From Actinotalea subterranea (GTDB taxonomy: Bacteria > Actinomycetota > Actinomycetes > Actinomycetales > Cellulomonadaceae), in contig NZ_VTTP01000003.1 in assembly GCF_008364845.1 (NCBI RefSeq), positions 527,821-591,820 of the forward strand: a stretch of DNA of 64,000 bases, read 5' to 3'. A program made the position numbers and the translations under genes. Under the pieces are notes generated by a model. That model did not search any database and was not told the origin of the DNA. It saw only the letters and a list, made by a program, of their open reading frames with translations. Below, one piece after another: positions 50,704-60,388 of the stretch. The number at the start of each line of letters is the position of its first letter. Position 1 is the stretch's first letter.

Positions 50704-52197
50704 TCAGGTGGTGACCTGGTGGACGAGGTCGACGAGCTCGGTCACGTCGGGGTCGCCGTCGAGCGCCGCGGGCAGGGTCTCGGCCTCGGCACGCAGGTCC
50801 TCGCCGCTCACGACGCTCGACCACGGCCCGCCGACCAGGCGATCCGTGAGCAGCGCGACCACGAGGTCCTGGCGCAGGCGCGGCGACGCCTCACGCGGCG
50901 ACGTGGCGCAGGCGGAGCCGGCGAGGGTGCTCGAGCGCTCGACGGCGGCACCCGAGTCGTCGAGGTAGCGGACCGTCGCCGTGACGAAGGGCTCGCGGGA
51001 CTTGCTGTCACGGAGGGCGACCTCGTAGAGCGCCGTCGTCGTGTGCCCCGCGAAGACCTCGCCGCCGTCGACCGCGTCGTTGCGGAAGTCCTCGTCGGCC
51101 ATCGCGCGGTTCTCGTAGCCGAGGAGCCGGTAGCCGGACACCTGGGCGGGGTCGAACTCGACCTGCGCCCTCGCGTCCGTGGCGGCGACGACGAGCGAAC
51201 CGGTGAGCCCCGTCGCGAACACGCGCTCGGCCTCGGCCTCGGTGTCGATGTAGACGTGCCAGCCGTCGCCCTGGTCCGCGAGCTGCTCGAGCAGGTGGTC
51301 GTTGTAGGTCGTGATGCCGACGCCGACCGAGATGAGGTTGATCCCGGACTTCGCCTCCGTGCTGATGCGGGACAGGATGCCGTCCGGGTCCGTCTCGCCG
51401 ACGTTCGCGACACCGTCGCTGATGAGGACGACCCGGGTCATCCGGCCCTCGGTGCGCATGGACATCGCCATGTCGTAGCCGAGTGCGAGGCCGGCGGCGG
51501 CGTTCGTGGACTCCTGGGGTGCGAGGTCGTCGATGGCCGCGAGCACGCCGTCGCGCTCCGACAGGGATGTGGGCTCGAGGACGGTGCGGGCCTCGGTGGA
51601 GTAGCAGACCATGCCCACCCGGTCGGTGCTGCGGAGCGAGGCGACGAGGGTGCGCAGCGCCGTCTTGGTCGTCTCCATCTTCCCGGCGTCGCCCATCGAC
51701 CCGGAGCAGTCGACGACGAGCGCGAGGTCGGCGTCGTCGCGGGCTGCGTTCGAGACGGGGGCGCTGCTGATGCCGACCCGGACGAGCCGGTGCTCGGGTT
51801 CGAAGGGCAGCGCGGCGCCGTCGACGCTGACGCCGAGCCCGCTCTCCGGTGCTGCGTAGTCCTGGGCGAAGTAGTTGACGAACTCCTCGGTGCGGACCTC
51901 GCTCGGGTCGATCGACATCCCGTTGGCGACCGCGTCGCGGAAGCGTGTGTAGGAGCCGGTGTCGATGTCGAGCGCGAAGGTCGACAGGGCGTCCTGAGCC
52001 GGGTCGGTCAGGTCGGGGTCAACGGCGAGCTCCGAGGTCTCGGGGTCCGGGTAGGGCACGTCGGCGTTGTCCGGCCCGGGCCCGACGGCCTCACGCCCGT
52101 CCGACGTGCTGCCGCTCGCCGAGCAGCCCGTCAACGCGACCGCGGCGACCAGCAACGCTCCGGTGAGACCGGTCATCCTGCGGTGGCTGATCCTCAT
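50704..52197 (-). CDS. VWA-domain lipoprotein with YfbK-type flanks
   Basis: 497 residues. Lipobox LTGCS at about residue 22. YfbK N-terminal segment (SYTRFRDAVANGMSIDPSEVR), VWA domain with MIDAS DCSGSMGD, then the YfbK C-terminal domain (GHTTTALYEVAL). It is anchored outside the membrane and likely binds a ligand or partner through a divalent metal. The start ATG at 52197 is strong by position. Function in the family is not established. Confidence 0.88.
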   Translation of the reverse strand: MRISHRRMTGLTGALLVAAVALTGCSASGSTSDGREAVGPGPDNADVPYPDPETSELAVDPDLTDPAQDALSTFALDIDTGSYTRFRDAVANGMSIDPSEVRTEEFVNYFAQDYAAPESGLGVSVDGAALPFEPEHRLVRVGISSAPVSNAARDDADLALVVDCSGSMGDAGKMETTKTALRTLVASLRSTDRVGMVCYSTEARTVLEPTSLSERDGVLAAIDDLAPQESTNAAAGLALGYDMAMSMRTEGRMTRVVLISDGVANVGETDPDGILSRISTEAKSGINLISVGVGITTYNDHLLEQLADQGDGWHVYIDTEAEAERVFATGLTGSLVVAATDARAQVEFDPAQVSGYRLLGYENRAMADEDFRNDAVDGGEVFAGHTTTALYEVALRDSKSREPFVTATVRYLDDSGAAVERSSTLAGSACATSPREASPRLRQDLVVALLTDRLVGGPWSSVVSGEDLRAEAETLPAALDGDPDVTELVDLVHQVTT

Positions 52198-52459
52198 GTC
52201 TGCCCCATCTCCGTCGTCGTGGCGTCTTGATCGGACGCTAGGGGGATGGGTGCTCGCTCATGGTCGGAGTAGCCGAGTCGTGACCGGAACGATGGCCTTC
52301 CGTGTCCCAGGGGGTACCCGCGTGATCATGGCGTGACCTGGCGTTATGCATCCGGGATACGCGGTGGGCGTCCCGGGTGGACGCCGCGTCGCGATCGACC
52401 TCCGTGCATCCGCGACCCGTAGGCGACATCGCGACGGGCTGGCACCGCTACGGTGCCTC
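52198..52459. other. Intergenic region without a recognised gene
   Basis: About 260 bases between divergent lipoprotein genes. It holds the promoters of both, but no repeat, terminator or RNA gene was seen. Confidence 0.3.
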
Positions 52460-53023
52460 GTGACCACCGCTCGGAGCGCTGCCATCGTCCTCGTCGTGCT
52501 CGCCCTCGCGGGCTGCGCGGGGAGCCTCGGAACTCGCGACGGTGCGTCGCCGACCGAGATCGCCCGGTGGTCGGCGCCGGTGGGGATCGCCCCGGAGCTC
52601 GTCTACGTGACCGAGATCGAAGGGTTCACGCTGAACACGCAGTCCGTTGGCGTGATGGGTGATGACGGCATGTCGGCGATCTACGTGAGGCAGGACGGCG
52701 AGGCGCTCTCCATCGTCGCTCTCACGACCTCGCGCGAGGCCGGCCCGGACGACGTGCCGTGCGCCGACCTCCCCGACGCACCGGAACCCGCTCCGGCGCT
52801 CCGGTGCGTGGTCGACCGTGGCGACGCGTTCATCGCGCTCGACGGCGAGGGGGTCGCGCCGGCGACCTTGCGTGCCGCCGCGGAGGCGGTACGGGTGCCC
52901 CCGCAGAACGATCTCGACCAGCTCTTCTCCGACGTCCCGGTGCCCGAGGAGCCGGTCGAGCGCGGTGACCTGCCGCCCGAAGGTGACGGCGCCCCGATCA
53001 ACGACGTGGGCGTCGGCGGCTGA
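52460..53023 (+). CDS. Lipoprotein, unknown
   Basis: 187 residues from GTG 52460. Lipobox LALAGC after a basic start. The mature part is acidic with an alternating strand pattern (SVGVMGDDGMSAIYVRQDGEA) and two cysteines (VPCADLP; LRCVVD). It could be a substrate-binding or adhesion lipoprotein; no family recognised. Longer frame to 52346 is Arg-rich and less likely. Confidence 0.6.
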   Translation: MTTARSAAIVLVVLALAGCAGSLGTRDGASPTEIARWSAPVGIAPELVYVTEIEGFTLNTQSVGVMGDDGMSAIYVRQDGEALSIVALTTSREAGPDDVPCADLPDAPEPAPALRCVVDRGDAFIALDGEGVAPATLRAAAEAVRVPPQNDLDQLFSDVPVPEEPVERGDLPPEGDGAPINDVGVGG

Positions 53024-53036
53024 TGCGGCGCAGCGG

Positions 53037-53590
53037 TCAGACCGGCGTCGGGCGATCGGTGGTCTGCTCGCCCGGGCGCACCTCGAAGCCGTCGACGTCC
53101 CGTCGCAGGGCACCCAGGACGTCGGCGGCGTCGAAGGCCTGTCCCGGCGCGAGGGCTCCGGTGGCGTCGTGCTGGCCCGCGAGCAGGCGGGGCCGCGCCT
53201 TCCACGACGATCGGCGCGGTGACCGCGTAGATGTCACGGCCGGTAGCGCGGACACGACGCGTGCGGTCGCCACGACGCGCGACGACGTCCACGACGAATC
53301 GCTGGGCTGAGCGCCCGTCCTCGTCGGTGGCCGACGGCGGGGGTGTCGTCTCGTCGTGCAGGTCGTCGAGAGGAGCGGTGTTGAGGTAGGAGTGCAGGTC
53401 GCGGACATGCAGGTGCCGGTCGACCGTGATGACCTCGGAGAACGGGAGCTCGACGACGGGCTGGGTGCCCAGGGGCGCGGGGAAGGACCAGGTGCCGGTC
53501 GGCGCGGGGTCGGCCAGCGGGGTGACGTCGGCAGGCCTGTGAGGAACGGCGCGGACCGGAAGGATGAAGGAATGGCGGGTCGTGGCGACG
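53037..53590 (-). pseudogene. Saccharopine-dehydrogenase-like / trans-acyl enoyl reductase remnant
   Basis: On the minus strand the 3' portion of a gene in this family can be read: FILPVRAVP, WSFPAPLGTQPVVELPFSEV, HVRDLHSYLNTAPLDDL, VDVVARRGDRTRRV then RDIYAVTAPIVVEGA; a +1 shift near 53200 is needed to continue with RLLAGQHDATGALAPGQ and DAADVLGALRRDVDGFEV. The N-terminal two thirds are missing. The stop is at 53037. It is broken, so not functional; the C-terminal order is typical of the family. Confidence 0.6.
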
Positions 53591-53727
53591 TTCTGCGCGC
53601 GGTTCGGGGAATGCCGCCAGGCTGAGAGGCCTGTGATGCCCTCCTGGCTGACGCCGCCGCTGGGAGAGACCCACGAGCGCCGAAGGGGCCGCCCTCAGGC
53701 TTCGCGGTCGGCCGCTAACGTGCGGGC

Positions 53728-54138
53728 ATGCCCACTGCGAACCGGTACGTCGCCCATGGCCTCGTCGAGCAGGGCGGCGCGTACTTGATCCTCCGACGGC
53801 GTGACGGGCGCTACATGGGCGGCCGGTGGGACATCCCCGGTGGGACCGTCGAAGAGGGTGAGTCACCAGCAGAGGCTGCGGTTCGCGAGTGCTTCGAGGA
53901 AGCGGGCATCCGCGCCACAGCTGGACCTGAGGTCGCTCACTATGAGAACGCGGACACCGAGGGACGCCCCCTCGTGTTTCACACCATCACGTATCTCCTG
54001 CACTCTCCGTCAGCTGTTCCTGAGGTTGTCCTGAGCGCCGAAGAGCACGACGACTTCCGGTGGATGCTGCCGAGCGACGCACTCGGGATGCCGTTGGTGT
54101 GGCACGTCGAGCGGACCTTTCGATCCCTGCTGGACTGA
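53728..54138 (+). CDS. NUDIX hydrolase
   Basis: 136 residues. The Nudix box is GGTVEEGESPAEAAVRECFEEAGI, matching GX5EX7REUXEEXGU with all acidic residues. Lacks extra domains. It hydrolyzes a nucleoside diphosphate linked compound, substrate unknown. ATG at 53728 directly follows the cut pseudogene region. Confidence 0.9.
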   Translation: MPTANRYVAHGLVEQGGAYLILRRRDGRYMGGRWDIPGGTVEEGESPAEAAVRECFEEAGIRATAGPEVAHYENADTEGRPLVFHTITYLLHSPSAVPEVVLSAEEHDDFRWMLPSDALGMPLVWHVERTFRSLLD

Positions 54139-54302
54139 GGCCCGGGGCGGCCCAGCCGGGCTGCCGGCGTCATCGGCCGTGCCGCTCGCGTCGTCGCATG
54201 GGCGGCGTCATCGGCGCGGCGCTTGCGTGTCATCGATGAGTGCTGGTCGGACACTTGCGAACCTACGCGGAGAACGACGTCCCGTCGGAGCCTCGCCGAG
54301 CG

Positions 54303-54950
54303 CTACACGCGGCCGGTCTCATGGGCCCACATGGCGATCTCCACGCGGTTCCGGGCGTCGAGCTTCCTCATGAGGCTGGCCAGGTGGGCCTTCACGGTGC
54401 TCGTGCTGATGTGCAGCTCGGTGGCGATCTCGTCGTTGGTGCGGCCCTTCGCCACCGGGACGAGCACTTCTTCCTCACGGGGCGTGAGCGGCTCGCTGGG
54501 CTGCCGTGCGGGTCCGGGCTGCGAGTGCGCGAACGCTGCGAGCAGGCGGACGGTCACGCTCGGCGCGATGAGCGCGTCCCCGTCGGCCGCGGCGCGTATC
54601 GCCTGGGTCAGCAGCGCGGGACCGGCGTCCTTGAGCAGGAACCCGCGGGCACCGGCCTTGAGCGCGCCGTGGACGTACTCGTCGAGGTCGAAGGTGGTGA
54701 TCACCACGATCGGAAGGGGGTCGGCGACATCGGGTCCGGCGAGCCGACGGGTGGCTTCGATGCCGTCCATCAGCGGCATCCGGATGTCGAACAGGCCCAC
54801 GTCCGGGCGGAGCTCGAGCGCCAGACGCACCGCCTCACGGCCGTCCGCTGCCGCGCCGACCACCTCGATGTCGGGTTGGGCGTCGAGCAGCATCGTCAGA
54901 CCGGTGCGCACGATGAGCTGGTCGTCGGCGATCAGCACCCGGATGCTCAC
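54303..54950 (-). CDS. NarL/LuxR-type response regulator
   Basis: 215 residues. Receiver domain: DD near residues 9-10, phosphoacceptor Asp55 in FDIRMP, Lys in LLKDAG. A LuxR-type HTH ends it (LTPREEEVLVPVAKGRTNDEIATELHISTSTVKAHLASLMRKL). It overlaps the kinase gene by four bases (ATGA), so they are one two-component system. The target genes are unknown; DUF6326 next door on the opposite strand may be one. Confidence 0.93.
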   Translation of the reverse strand: MSIRVLIADDQLIVRTGLTMLLDAQPDIEVVGAAADGREAVRLALELRPDVGLFDIRMPLMDGIEATRRLAGPDVADPLPIVVITTFDLDEYVHGALKAGARGFLLKDAGPALLTQAIRAAADGDALIAPSVTVRLLAAFAHSQPGPARQPSEPLTPREEEVLVPVAKGRTNDEIATELHISTSTVKAHLASLMRKLDARNRVEIAMWAHETGRV

Positions 54951-56095
54951 CGGGCGGTCCAGGTCCTGGGCAGCGTCGCTTCGACCCGCCAGCCACGGTC
55001 GGCGCTCGGGCCCGCGTGGAACGTGCCACCGAGCAGCATCGTTCGTTCCCTCATCCCGACGAGGCCGTAGCCTCCGGCCCCGCCGCCGGCCGTCGTCGGG
55101 GCCCCGTCGTCGTCCACGGTCAGCCGTACGCCCTCGGCGTCGCCGACGACATCCACGGTGACCCGCGTCGCGTGGCGGGCGTGCCGGCGAGCGTTCGTGA
55201 CCGACTCCTGCGCCAGGCGGTAGATCGCGGCCCCGACCGCGGGGTTGAGGTCCTCGAGCTCGCCGGAGAGCGTCACCTGGACGTGAGGACGCGCCGCGAG
55301 ATCGCCGGCAAGCCGCTCGAGGTCGGCCACACCGGGCTGCGGCGCGAGCTCCGCGTCCTGCGAGGCGCGCAGGACGCCCACCATGGCGCGCAGCTCAGTG
55401 AGCGTCCGGGTGGCGGCGTCCTCGATGGTGACCAGGGCGTCGACGGCGCGTGCGGGGTCCGAGGAGGCGACGGCACGTCCCGCCTGGGCCTGGATGGCGA
55501 TGCCGGAGACATGGTGGGCGACGGTGTCATGGAGCTCGCGGGCGAGCTGCTCGCGCTCGCGGGCCTTGGCGTCGTCGATCTCACGCATGCGGTTCCGCGC
55601 GTGGTACCGGACAGCGGCGCCGAGCGCCGCCGAGAACAAGAAGAAGGCGTAGGCGGCCACCGCATCCGCCAGGCTCGTCGGGTCTGCCACGAGGCTGACG
55701 GTCAACCAGACGACGATGACACCGAGGCCTGTCACCGCCTCGCGACCTGCGCCCCAGCGGAAGAGCGAGTAGGCCAGGACCAGCACCCCGCCGACGCTCG
55801 TCAGCAGGACCGCACCCTGCCCCGCGAGGATCCGCACGACGTCGACCACCGTCAGCAGGCCGAACGAGGCGACGACGGCACCAAGCGGGTGAGTGCGTCG
55901 CCAGAGCAGGGGTGCCAGGGCCGCGAGCACAGCGACGAGCACCAACGGGCGCGAGACCAGGTCGTCACGGAGCACCGCCTCGGCCACGGACCAGACGGTC
56001 AGCGTGGCGACGAGGGCCCAGTCCTGGGAGACCCGGGCGGGCGGGTTCGCCGGTCGAGTCTCGGCCCACAGCCCGTGCAGGACGTCGGTGACCAT
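54947..56095 (-). CDS. Two-component sensor histidine kinase (HisKA_3 type)
   Basis: 382 residues with four to five helices in the first 165, a HisKA_3 domain with phosphoacceptor His189 in RELHDTVAHHVS, and a HATPase_c domain (QESVTNARRHARHATRV; DDDGAPTTAGGGAGGYGLVGMRER). It works with the response regulator 54303-54950. The input signal is unknown; membrane helices suggest an intramembrane or envelope stimulus. Confidence 0.92.
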   Translation of the reverse strand: MVTDVLHGLWAETRPANPPARVSQDWALVATLTVWSVAEAVLRDDLVSRPLVLVAVLAALAPLLWRRTHPLGAVVASFGLLTVVDVVRILAGQGAVLLTSVGGVLVLAYSLFRWGAGREAVTGLGVIVVWLTVSLVADPTSLADAVAAYAFFLFSAALGAAVRYHARNRMREIDDAKAREREQLARELHDTVAHHVSGIAIQAQAGRAVASSDPARAVDALVTIEDAATRTLTELRAMVGVLRASQDAELAPQPGVADLERLAGDLAARPHVQVTLSGELEDLNPAVGAAIYRLAQESVTNARRHARHATRVTVDVVGDAEGVRLTVDDDGAPTTAGGGAGGYGLVGMRERTMLLGGTFHAGPSADRGWRVEATLPRTWTAR

Positions 56096-56215
56096 GCGGC
56101 CAGCCTAGGGACGCGCCGAGAGGGGCGGATCAGCCGAAAGCACGAGAAGTCCACTGCACGAACGGCCAGGACAAGTCGGGCTCCCAGGCGGGTGTGCCCG
56201 GCACGGGGGGCGGCG

Positions 56216-56791
56216 ATGGTGAAGGAGCCACACCTCACCGAGACACCGGAGCCCATGATGAGAACACCCCGAGACAGCACCGCCGCGCTGGACGAGTCGC
56301 GACTGCGGGTGCGAGCCAAGCTCGTCGCGGCGTGGACGGCCTTCATGTTCCTGTACGTCTACGTGGACATCGTGGGCTTCTACGTGCCCGGCAAGATCGA
56401 GGACATCCTGGTGGGCGTCGTCTTCGAGTTCGACATCACCCAGGCCTGGGCGATCACCGTGCTGACGCTCATGGCCATCCCCATCCTGATGATCGTGCTG
56501 TCCGCGCTGCTGCCGGCCCGCGCGAGCCGGATCACGAACCTCGTCGTCGCATCGGTCCAGGTCCCCTACGCGACGTTCAACGCGGTGGGCGAGTCCTGGG
56601 CCTACTACTACTGGCTCGCCGTCGCGTTGGAAGTGATCCTGCTCGCCGTCATCCTCCGGCTCGCCTGGACCTGGCCCCGCCGCGTCGCGTCGCCGGTGAG
56701 CACGGGGGCCGAGGGCTTTCGGGAGCCGCGGGCTGGGCGCCCTGGCGCGTTAGGTCACTCGGGAATCGACAAGATGAATGCACGGGCGTAG
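56216..56791 (+). CDS. DUF6326-family membrane protein
   Basis: 191 residues. Four helices: FMFLYVYVDIVGFYVPGKIEDILVG, AWAITVLTLMAIPILMIVLSALLPAR, LVVASVQVPYATFNAVGESWAYYYWLA and LEVILLAVILRLAWTWPRR. These match DUF6326. Role unknown. ATG at 56216 is used, with a weak GGGG site; other ATGs at 56255/56258 are possible. It overlaps the next minus gene by 37 bases at the 3' end and is divergent from the sensor kinase gene. Confidence 0.83.
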   Translation: MVKEPHLTETPEPMMRTPRDSTAALDESRLRVRAKLVAAWTAFMFLYVYVDIVGFYVPGKIEDILVGVVFEFDITQAWAITVLTLMAIPILMIVLSALLPARASRITNLVVASVQVPYATFNAVGESWAYYYWLAVALEVILLAVILRLAWTWPRRVASPVSTGAEGFREPRAGRPGALGHSGIDKMNARA

Positions 56792-57435
56792 GCGGGCTGC
56801 TGGAAGCGGGGCCAGTCCTGCTGGAGAAGGAGCTCGGCGGCTTGCACCAACGGAGTCCCGTTGAGCCGGACCTCGGCAGTGCTCTGGCCGCGCTGGGAGC
56901 CGAAGAAGACGCGGAGTGCCCCTAAGACGGGCCACTCCCTGTGCTCAAGGGCCGGAGCGATGAGGGGAAGGACGGGGTTGGCCATCCACCATTGTTGGAG
57001 CTGGTCGGGTCCGTCACCTACTCCCCAGCCAAGGATCGCGCCGTGGATGGCGTGACGACCGGGCAGCCCGCACTCGGCGCTCGAGTAGTGGTCCGCAAAG
57101 GTCCCCTCTTGGGTGAGCAGCTCCAGCACCACCGGCGCTGTGGTCTGGAGCCAGGCGTCGACGGCTGCGTTCACGGCGTCGGATCGCGTCGCGCCAAAGC
57201 CGGATGCGCGGTCCCAGACGGTCGAGTCGTCGCGAGCTCGGTTCAGGGCGAAGCCGATGTCCAGGTGCGCGGACTGCTCTGTGTCGACAACCTCCGGGTG
57301 GGACGCGATGACCAACGAGGTCGTCCCCGGCCCCACCACCTCGCTGCCGTCGACCCGATGGGCGCGGCCCGTCATGCGCTCGAGGCCCTCGGCAATCCTT
57401 GCGAGCGGGCCCGGCCCGGCAGCATCGGGTGTCAC
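56755..57435 (-). CDS. DUF6348-family protein
   Basis: 226 residues. The family pattern is visible: HLDIGFALNRARDDSTVWDR, AVDAWLQTTAPVVLELLTQEGTFADHY, LPGRHAIHGAILGWGVG and RVFFGSQRG, ending WPRFQQPAYARAFILSI. The biological role is unknown; these proteins are common in actinobacterial polymorphic-toxin or antitoxin-like contexts. Convergent with DUF6326, last 37 bases overlapping. Confidence 0.8.
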   Translation of the reverse strand: MTPDAAGPGPLARIAEGLERMTGRAHRVDGSEVVGPGTTSLVIASHPEVVDTEQSAHLDIGFALNRARDDSTVWDRASGFGATRSDAVNAAVDAWLQTTAPVVLELLTQEGTFADHYSSAECGLPGRHAIHGAILGWGVGDGPDQLQQWWMANPVLPLIAPALEHREWPVLGALRVFFGSQRGQSTAEVRLNGTPLVQAAELLLQQDWPRFQQPAYARAFILSIPE

Positions 57436-57501
57436 GGCAACGATTCTCTACCGTGCCGGACTGCTCGGGAGCCGGTGCGCGGTCATGCCGCGAACCGCGT
57501 G

Positions 57502-58185
57502 TCAGGAGGCCCCAACCGCTGGCTGACCGTCGGTCGCCCAGCCGCGCCACTGCGGCGCGCCCTGTTGCGCCGCCTGTTGCGACTCGACCGACAGGCGTTC
57601 GTCGCGGGCGTACACGGCGTTCCAGTACCGGACTCCGTCGTCGATGAAGGTCTCGACGGGAAGCTCACTGCCGACCGCGTCGAACACGCGGATATCGCCG
57701 AAGGTGACAGTGCCCTCGATGCAGTAGCCAGCGGCCCCGCCGGGGCCCTCGAGACCACACTCGTTGAACCAGTAGAAGGTGTGATGGTCCGTCGGGGTGT
57801 CCTGCAGTCGGACCGCGAGGCTTGACTCGGGAGGCCAGTCCGCTGTCAGCTGCGGATCGTCGAAGAACCGCCAACCGTAGATCGAACCTCCCCAGGCCAA
57901 CGAGTCGAAGAACTGCTCGACCGCCTCGAGGTCGACGAGGGGTATCACTGGCTGATCTGAGACGTGCTTGCCGGCCTGGTCAGCGCGAAGCAGGAATCGG
58001 AGCTCGGATGCTGCGGTGAGGCGTAGGCGTCGGCGTCCGTCCTTGAGGAGCGGGCCAGAGCGCGGTAGCGAGAGCACGTGCAGCAGGATGTCCACGTCAC
58101 CGGACGGCGTCAGCCGCACGCCGACGACGTCCGACTCGTTGAGCGCAACCTCAAGGCGTGACCGTTCGGCGTCATCCCACCGCAT
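57502..58185 (-). CDS. Hypothetical, immunity-like protein
   Basis: 227 residues, not assigned. ATG 58185 begins RWDDAERSRLEVALNESDVVG; a middle GWRFFDDPQLTADWP and a Trp/Phe/Tyr-rich FYWFNECGLEGPGGAAGYC follow. The alternating charged and aromatic pattern resembles small single-domain immunity proteins. It sits next to DUF6348 in the same orientation. No toxin gene is close. Confidence 0.55.
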   Translation of the reverse strand: MRWDDAERSRLEVALNESDVVGVRLTPSGDVDILLHVLSLPRSGPLLKDGRRRLRLTAASELRFLLRADQAGKHVSDQPVIPLVDLEAVEQFFDSLAWGGSIYGWRFFDDPQLTADWPPESSLAVRLQDTPTDHHTFYWFNECGLEGPGGAAGYCIEGTVTFGDIRVFDAVGSELPVETFIDDGVRYWNAVYARDERLSVESQQAAQQGAPQWRGWATDGQPAVGAS

Positions 58186-58535
58186 GCGCTCATCCTGTCG
58201 GATTGGCGCCGGCGCCGAGCAACCACTGAACACCGAGGTTCGCCGACGAGATCTTCGTCGCGGTGGCCTGCCGGGGCTCAACGTCTCCCGCTCGCGCTTC
58301 TGGGACTGGTCGACCCGCCCGCCGTCGGCTCTAGCGGTCGCCGACGCCGGCCCCGGACCACTGCGCGATACGACCCGAGTGCGCCACCCTGAACCGACAC
58401 CCCAACTGCATCCTGGCCGCGCCCATGGCCTCCGGGGTCTTCACGCCCCGAGTACTGGATTCGCCACGGCGTTCCGCAGCCTTGCCTACACGGATATCAA
58501 CCCAGAGGCACTGATCTGAACCCCCTTACGGCACG
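58186..58535. other. Gene-free stretch of about 350 bases
   Basis: Short frames only, with no ribosome sites and no coding pattern. The sequence ends with a coding-like CGGATATCAACCCAGAGG, perhaps remains of a lost gene. Nothing that could be assigned. Confidence 0.3.
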
Positions 58536-58814
58536 CTATGGCATGCCACCCGGGGCTGACTCGGTGGGTTCCTCGTGGCCTCGGGCGCGGCGGAGCAGGT
58601 CCGCATAGGCCTCGTCGGGGCTGCTGCCGCCGCCGACGTCGTGGCGCGTCTCCCAGAACCTCAGGCACGTGACGTCGTCCGCGTTCCACTCGTTCGGGAG
58701 CTCGCTAGGGGTGAGGGCGAACGCCAGCCACTCGCCGGGCTCGTAAATGCCGCCATACCGGGCGCGCGTGATCGTGACCGGGCACGGGTGTGCATCCCGG
58801 GCCCGAGTCGTCAT
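58536..58814 (-). CDS. Small hypothetical protein
   Basis: 92 residues, ATG 58814. It reads ITRARYGGIYEPGEWLAFALTP and DDVTCLRFWETRHDVGGGSSPDEAYADLLRR. The compact YGGIYEPGEWLAF pattern is seen in small actinobacterial unknown families. Function unknown; in the immunity-like region. Confidence 0.6.
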   Translation of the reverse strand: MTTRARDAHPCPVTITRARYGGIYEPGEWLAFALTPSELPNEWNADDVTCLRFWETRHDVGGGSSPDEAYADLLRRARGHEEPTESAPGGMP

Positions 58815-59010
58815 GAGCCGATCCTTCCAGCCGCCAGTGGTGTCGTCACCGCTCCGTTGCCTATCGACCGTGCGAGGCTCGTCATGGTGGCCGCCGGATT
58901 CCTCGAGCGGACCGCCGACCTCCGCGCGCGGATCGCGCGAACGGCAGTCTCCGCCGGGCGTCTCAGAATTGGACCCCTCCCACGCGCGGATGCGCTCCTA
59001 GGCTTGGCGC

Positions 59011-59402
59011 GTGCTCAGGGACATCGCGCAGGTTCGCGCCACGACGCAGCTCGTCGCGGCGGACCTTCAGCGGGTCTTGGGGACCACCTGGTCGTGCGAG
59101 CTCAGCAGATGGTGGGTCTCCTCAACGCGGCCGTCGACGACGGCGATTGGCTCTCGACCGAGGACCTGGCCGCCGGGCTGAGCCGGGTCGGCGAAGCCGC
59201 CGCAGTTCCCGTTCTCACGCGGGCGTGGAGCCGCACACTCCACTCCCACGCGCGGGCCGCCTATCTGCGGTCGCTCACAGTCCTGCGCGCGGACGGACTC
59301 GCAAAGCTGTACGCGGAGGCGGTTGACGACTGCGAGAGCGAGGTCCGGGGACTGACCAGCTGCCCGCACGATCTGACGACTCGGGACGACGGCGCGAACT
59401 GA
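59011..59402 (+). pseudogene. Frameshifted helical-repeat-like gene
   Basis: GTG 59011 starts a coding-like frame (LRDIAQVRATTQLVAADLQRVLG). In the run of G after codon 24 one G seems missing; adding it joins DHLVVRAQQMVGLLNAAVDDG, then a HEAT-like helix series (LSTEDLAAGLSRVGEAAAVP, HARAAYLRSLTVLRADGL). Without the repair neither part has a normal start. The product would be about 130 residues. It may be a sequencing or true mutation. Confidence 0.5.
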
Positions 59403-59499
59403 CCCAAGGCGCCAGGAGCCCGCCGTCGGCCGTGCATCGTTAGTGTTGGGCGAGTGTCCGATGCGCGAGCGGCGTCGGCGGTCTCGAGGCGATGGCGGG

Positions 59500-59595
59500 C
59501 TGCGAATCTGCTTGCACCACGGTGCCGGTGGTTGCTTCCCCGGTCCGTGCCAACTCCCGCGTCCAGTCCGTCATCGACGGTCTGCCAGCCATGGG
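59500..59595 (-). pseudogene. 5' fragment of a duplicated gene, copy 1
   Basis: On the minus strand ATG 59574 starts TDWTRELARTGEATTGTVV, close to the N-terminus of common actinobacterial membrane proteins with a TG-P-A-G-T-V segment. The frame degrades after about 30 codons. A second, also decayed copy starts at 62911. Region 59403-59893 has no other gene. Confidence 0.45.
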
Positions 59596-59893
59596 CTCGG
59601 ACCGCCGCCTCTGCCGTCGTGCCCTCAACGCGGTGCACTGTTCTCGTCATCGAAGCCGTCTAGCTGTTGTGGCTCATGAGGTGGTGACGCCCGCCGGGGT
59701 GTGAGGGAGGGCTAGGCCCGGCGGCAGGATGGAAGTGCGACCAACGATCGAGAAGTGGGGATCCGGCCGGACCGCGACTCATCGTGAGGGGTGGCCGCAC
59801 ATGCCACGATCCGGCATGGCGGCATACCGCTACACGGTCATGCCGGGCTCGGGGCGCCAGCCCGTGGTGACTTCCTTCTGCCACGATGGCTCC

Positions 59894-60388
59894 ATGTCAT
59901 ACGACCTGGCGGTGTGGGCAGGGACTGCACCGGCTAGCGCCCGCGCCGCGACCGATGAGTACGAGCGGCGCATGGACGCCCTGGAGGCCTCGCTTGACCA
60001 AGCCGGTGGGCCCCCGTCTGCCACTCCGGCCATCCGGGCGTTCGTCGAGGCCGCGCTCGCTCGGTACCCGGACCTGGACGACGACGCTGGTGATGAGTGT
60101 CCGTGGGCGAGTTCGCCGCTGATCGGCGAAGCCGCGGGTGACTTCATCTACTTCCCGATGACGTTTTCCGGCGCCACGTACGCGAGGGACGTGCTGGCGG
60201 CCATTGCGCGAGACCAGGGACTCGTCTGCTACGACCCTCAGATTGAGCGGCTACTGCCTGCTTCAGATGCCACGTCGGCGTCTGAGATCGGAGCGAGGGC
60301 AGCCGCGGCGATGAAGGCACACGGCGAAGAACATCTCGTGCGGCCGAGCCAAGGCGGTTGGCTTCGCCGGTTGTTCCACCGAGGCTGA
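59894..60388 (+). CDS. Hypothetical protein (SYDLAVW family)
   Basis: 164 residues, ATG 59894. SYDLAVWAG start, AIRAFVEAALARYPDLDDD, SSPLIGEAAGDFIYFPM, and ARDQGLVCYDPQ are typical of a small family of unknown function found widely in actinobacteria, often near polymorphic toxins. A basic tail (RLFHRG) ends it. The role as immunity protein is inference. Confidence 0.68.
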   Translation: MSYDLAVWAGTAPASARAATDEYERRMDALEASLDQAGGPPSATPAIRAFVEAALARYPDLDDDAGDECPWASSPLIGEAAGDFIYFPMTFSGATYARDVLAAIARDQGLVCYDPQIERLLPASDATSASEIGARAAAAMKAHGEEHLVRPSQGGWLRRLFHRG

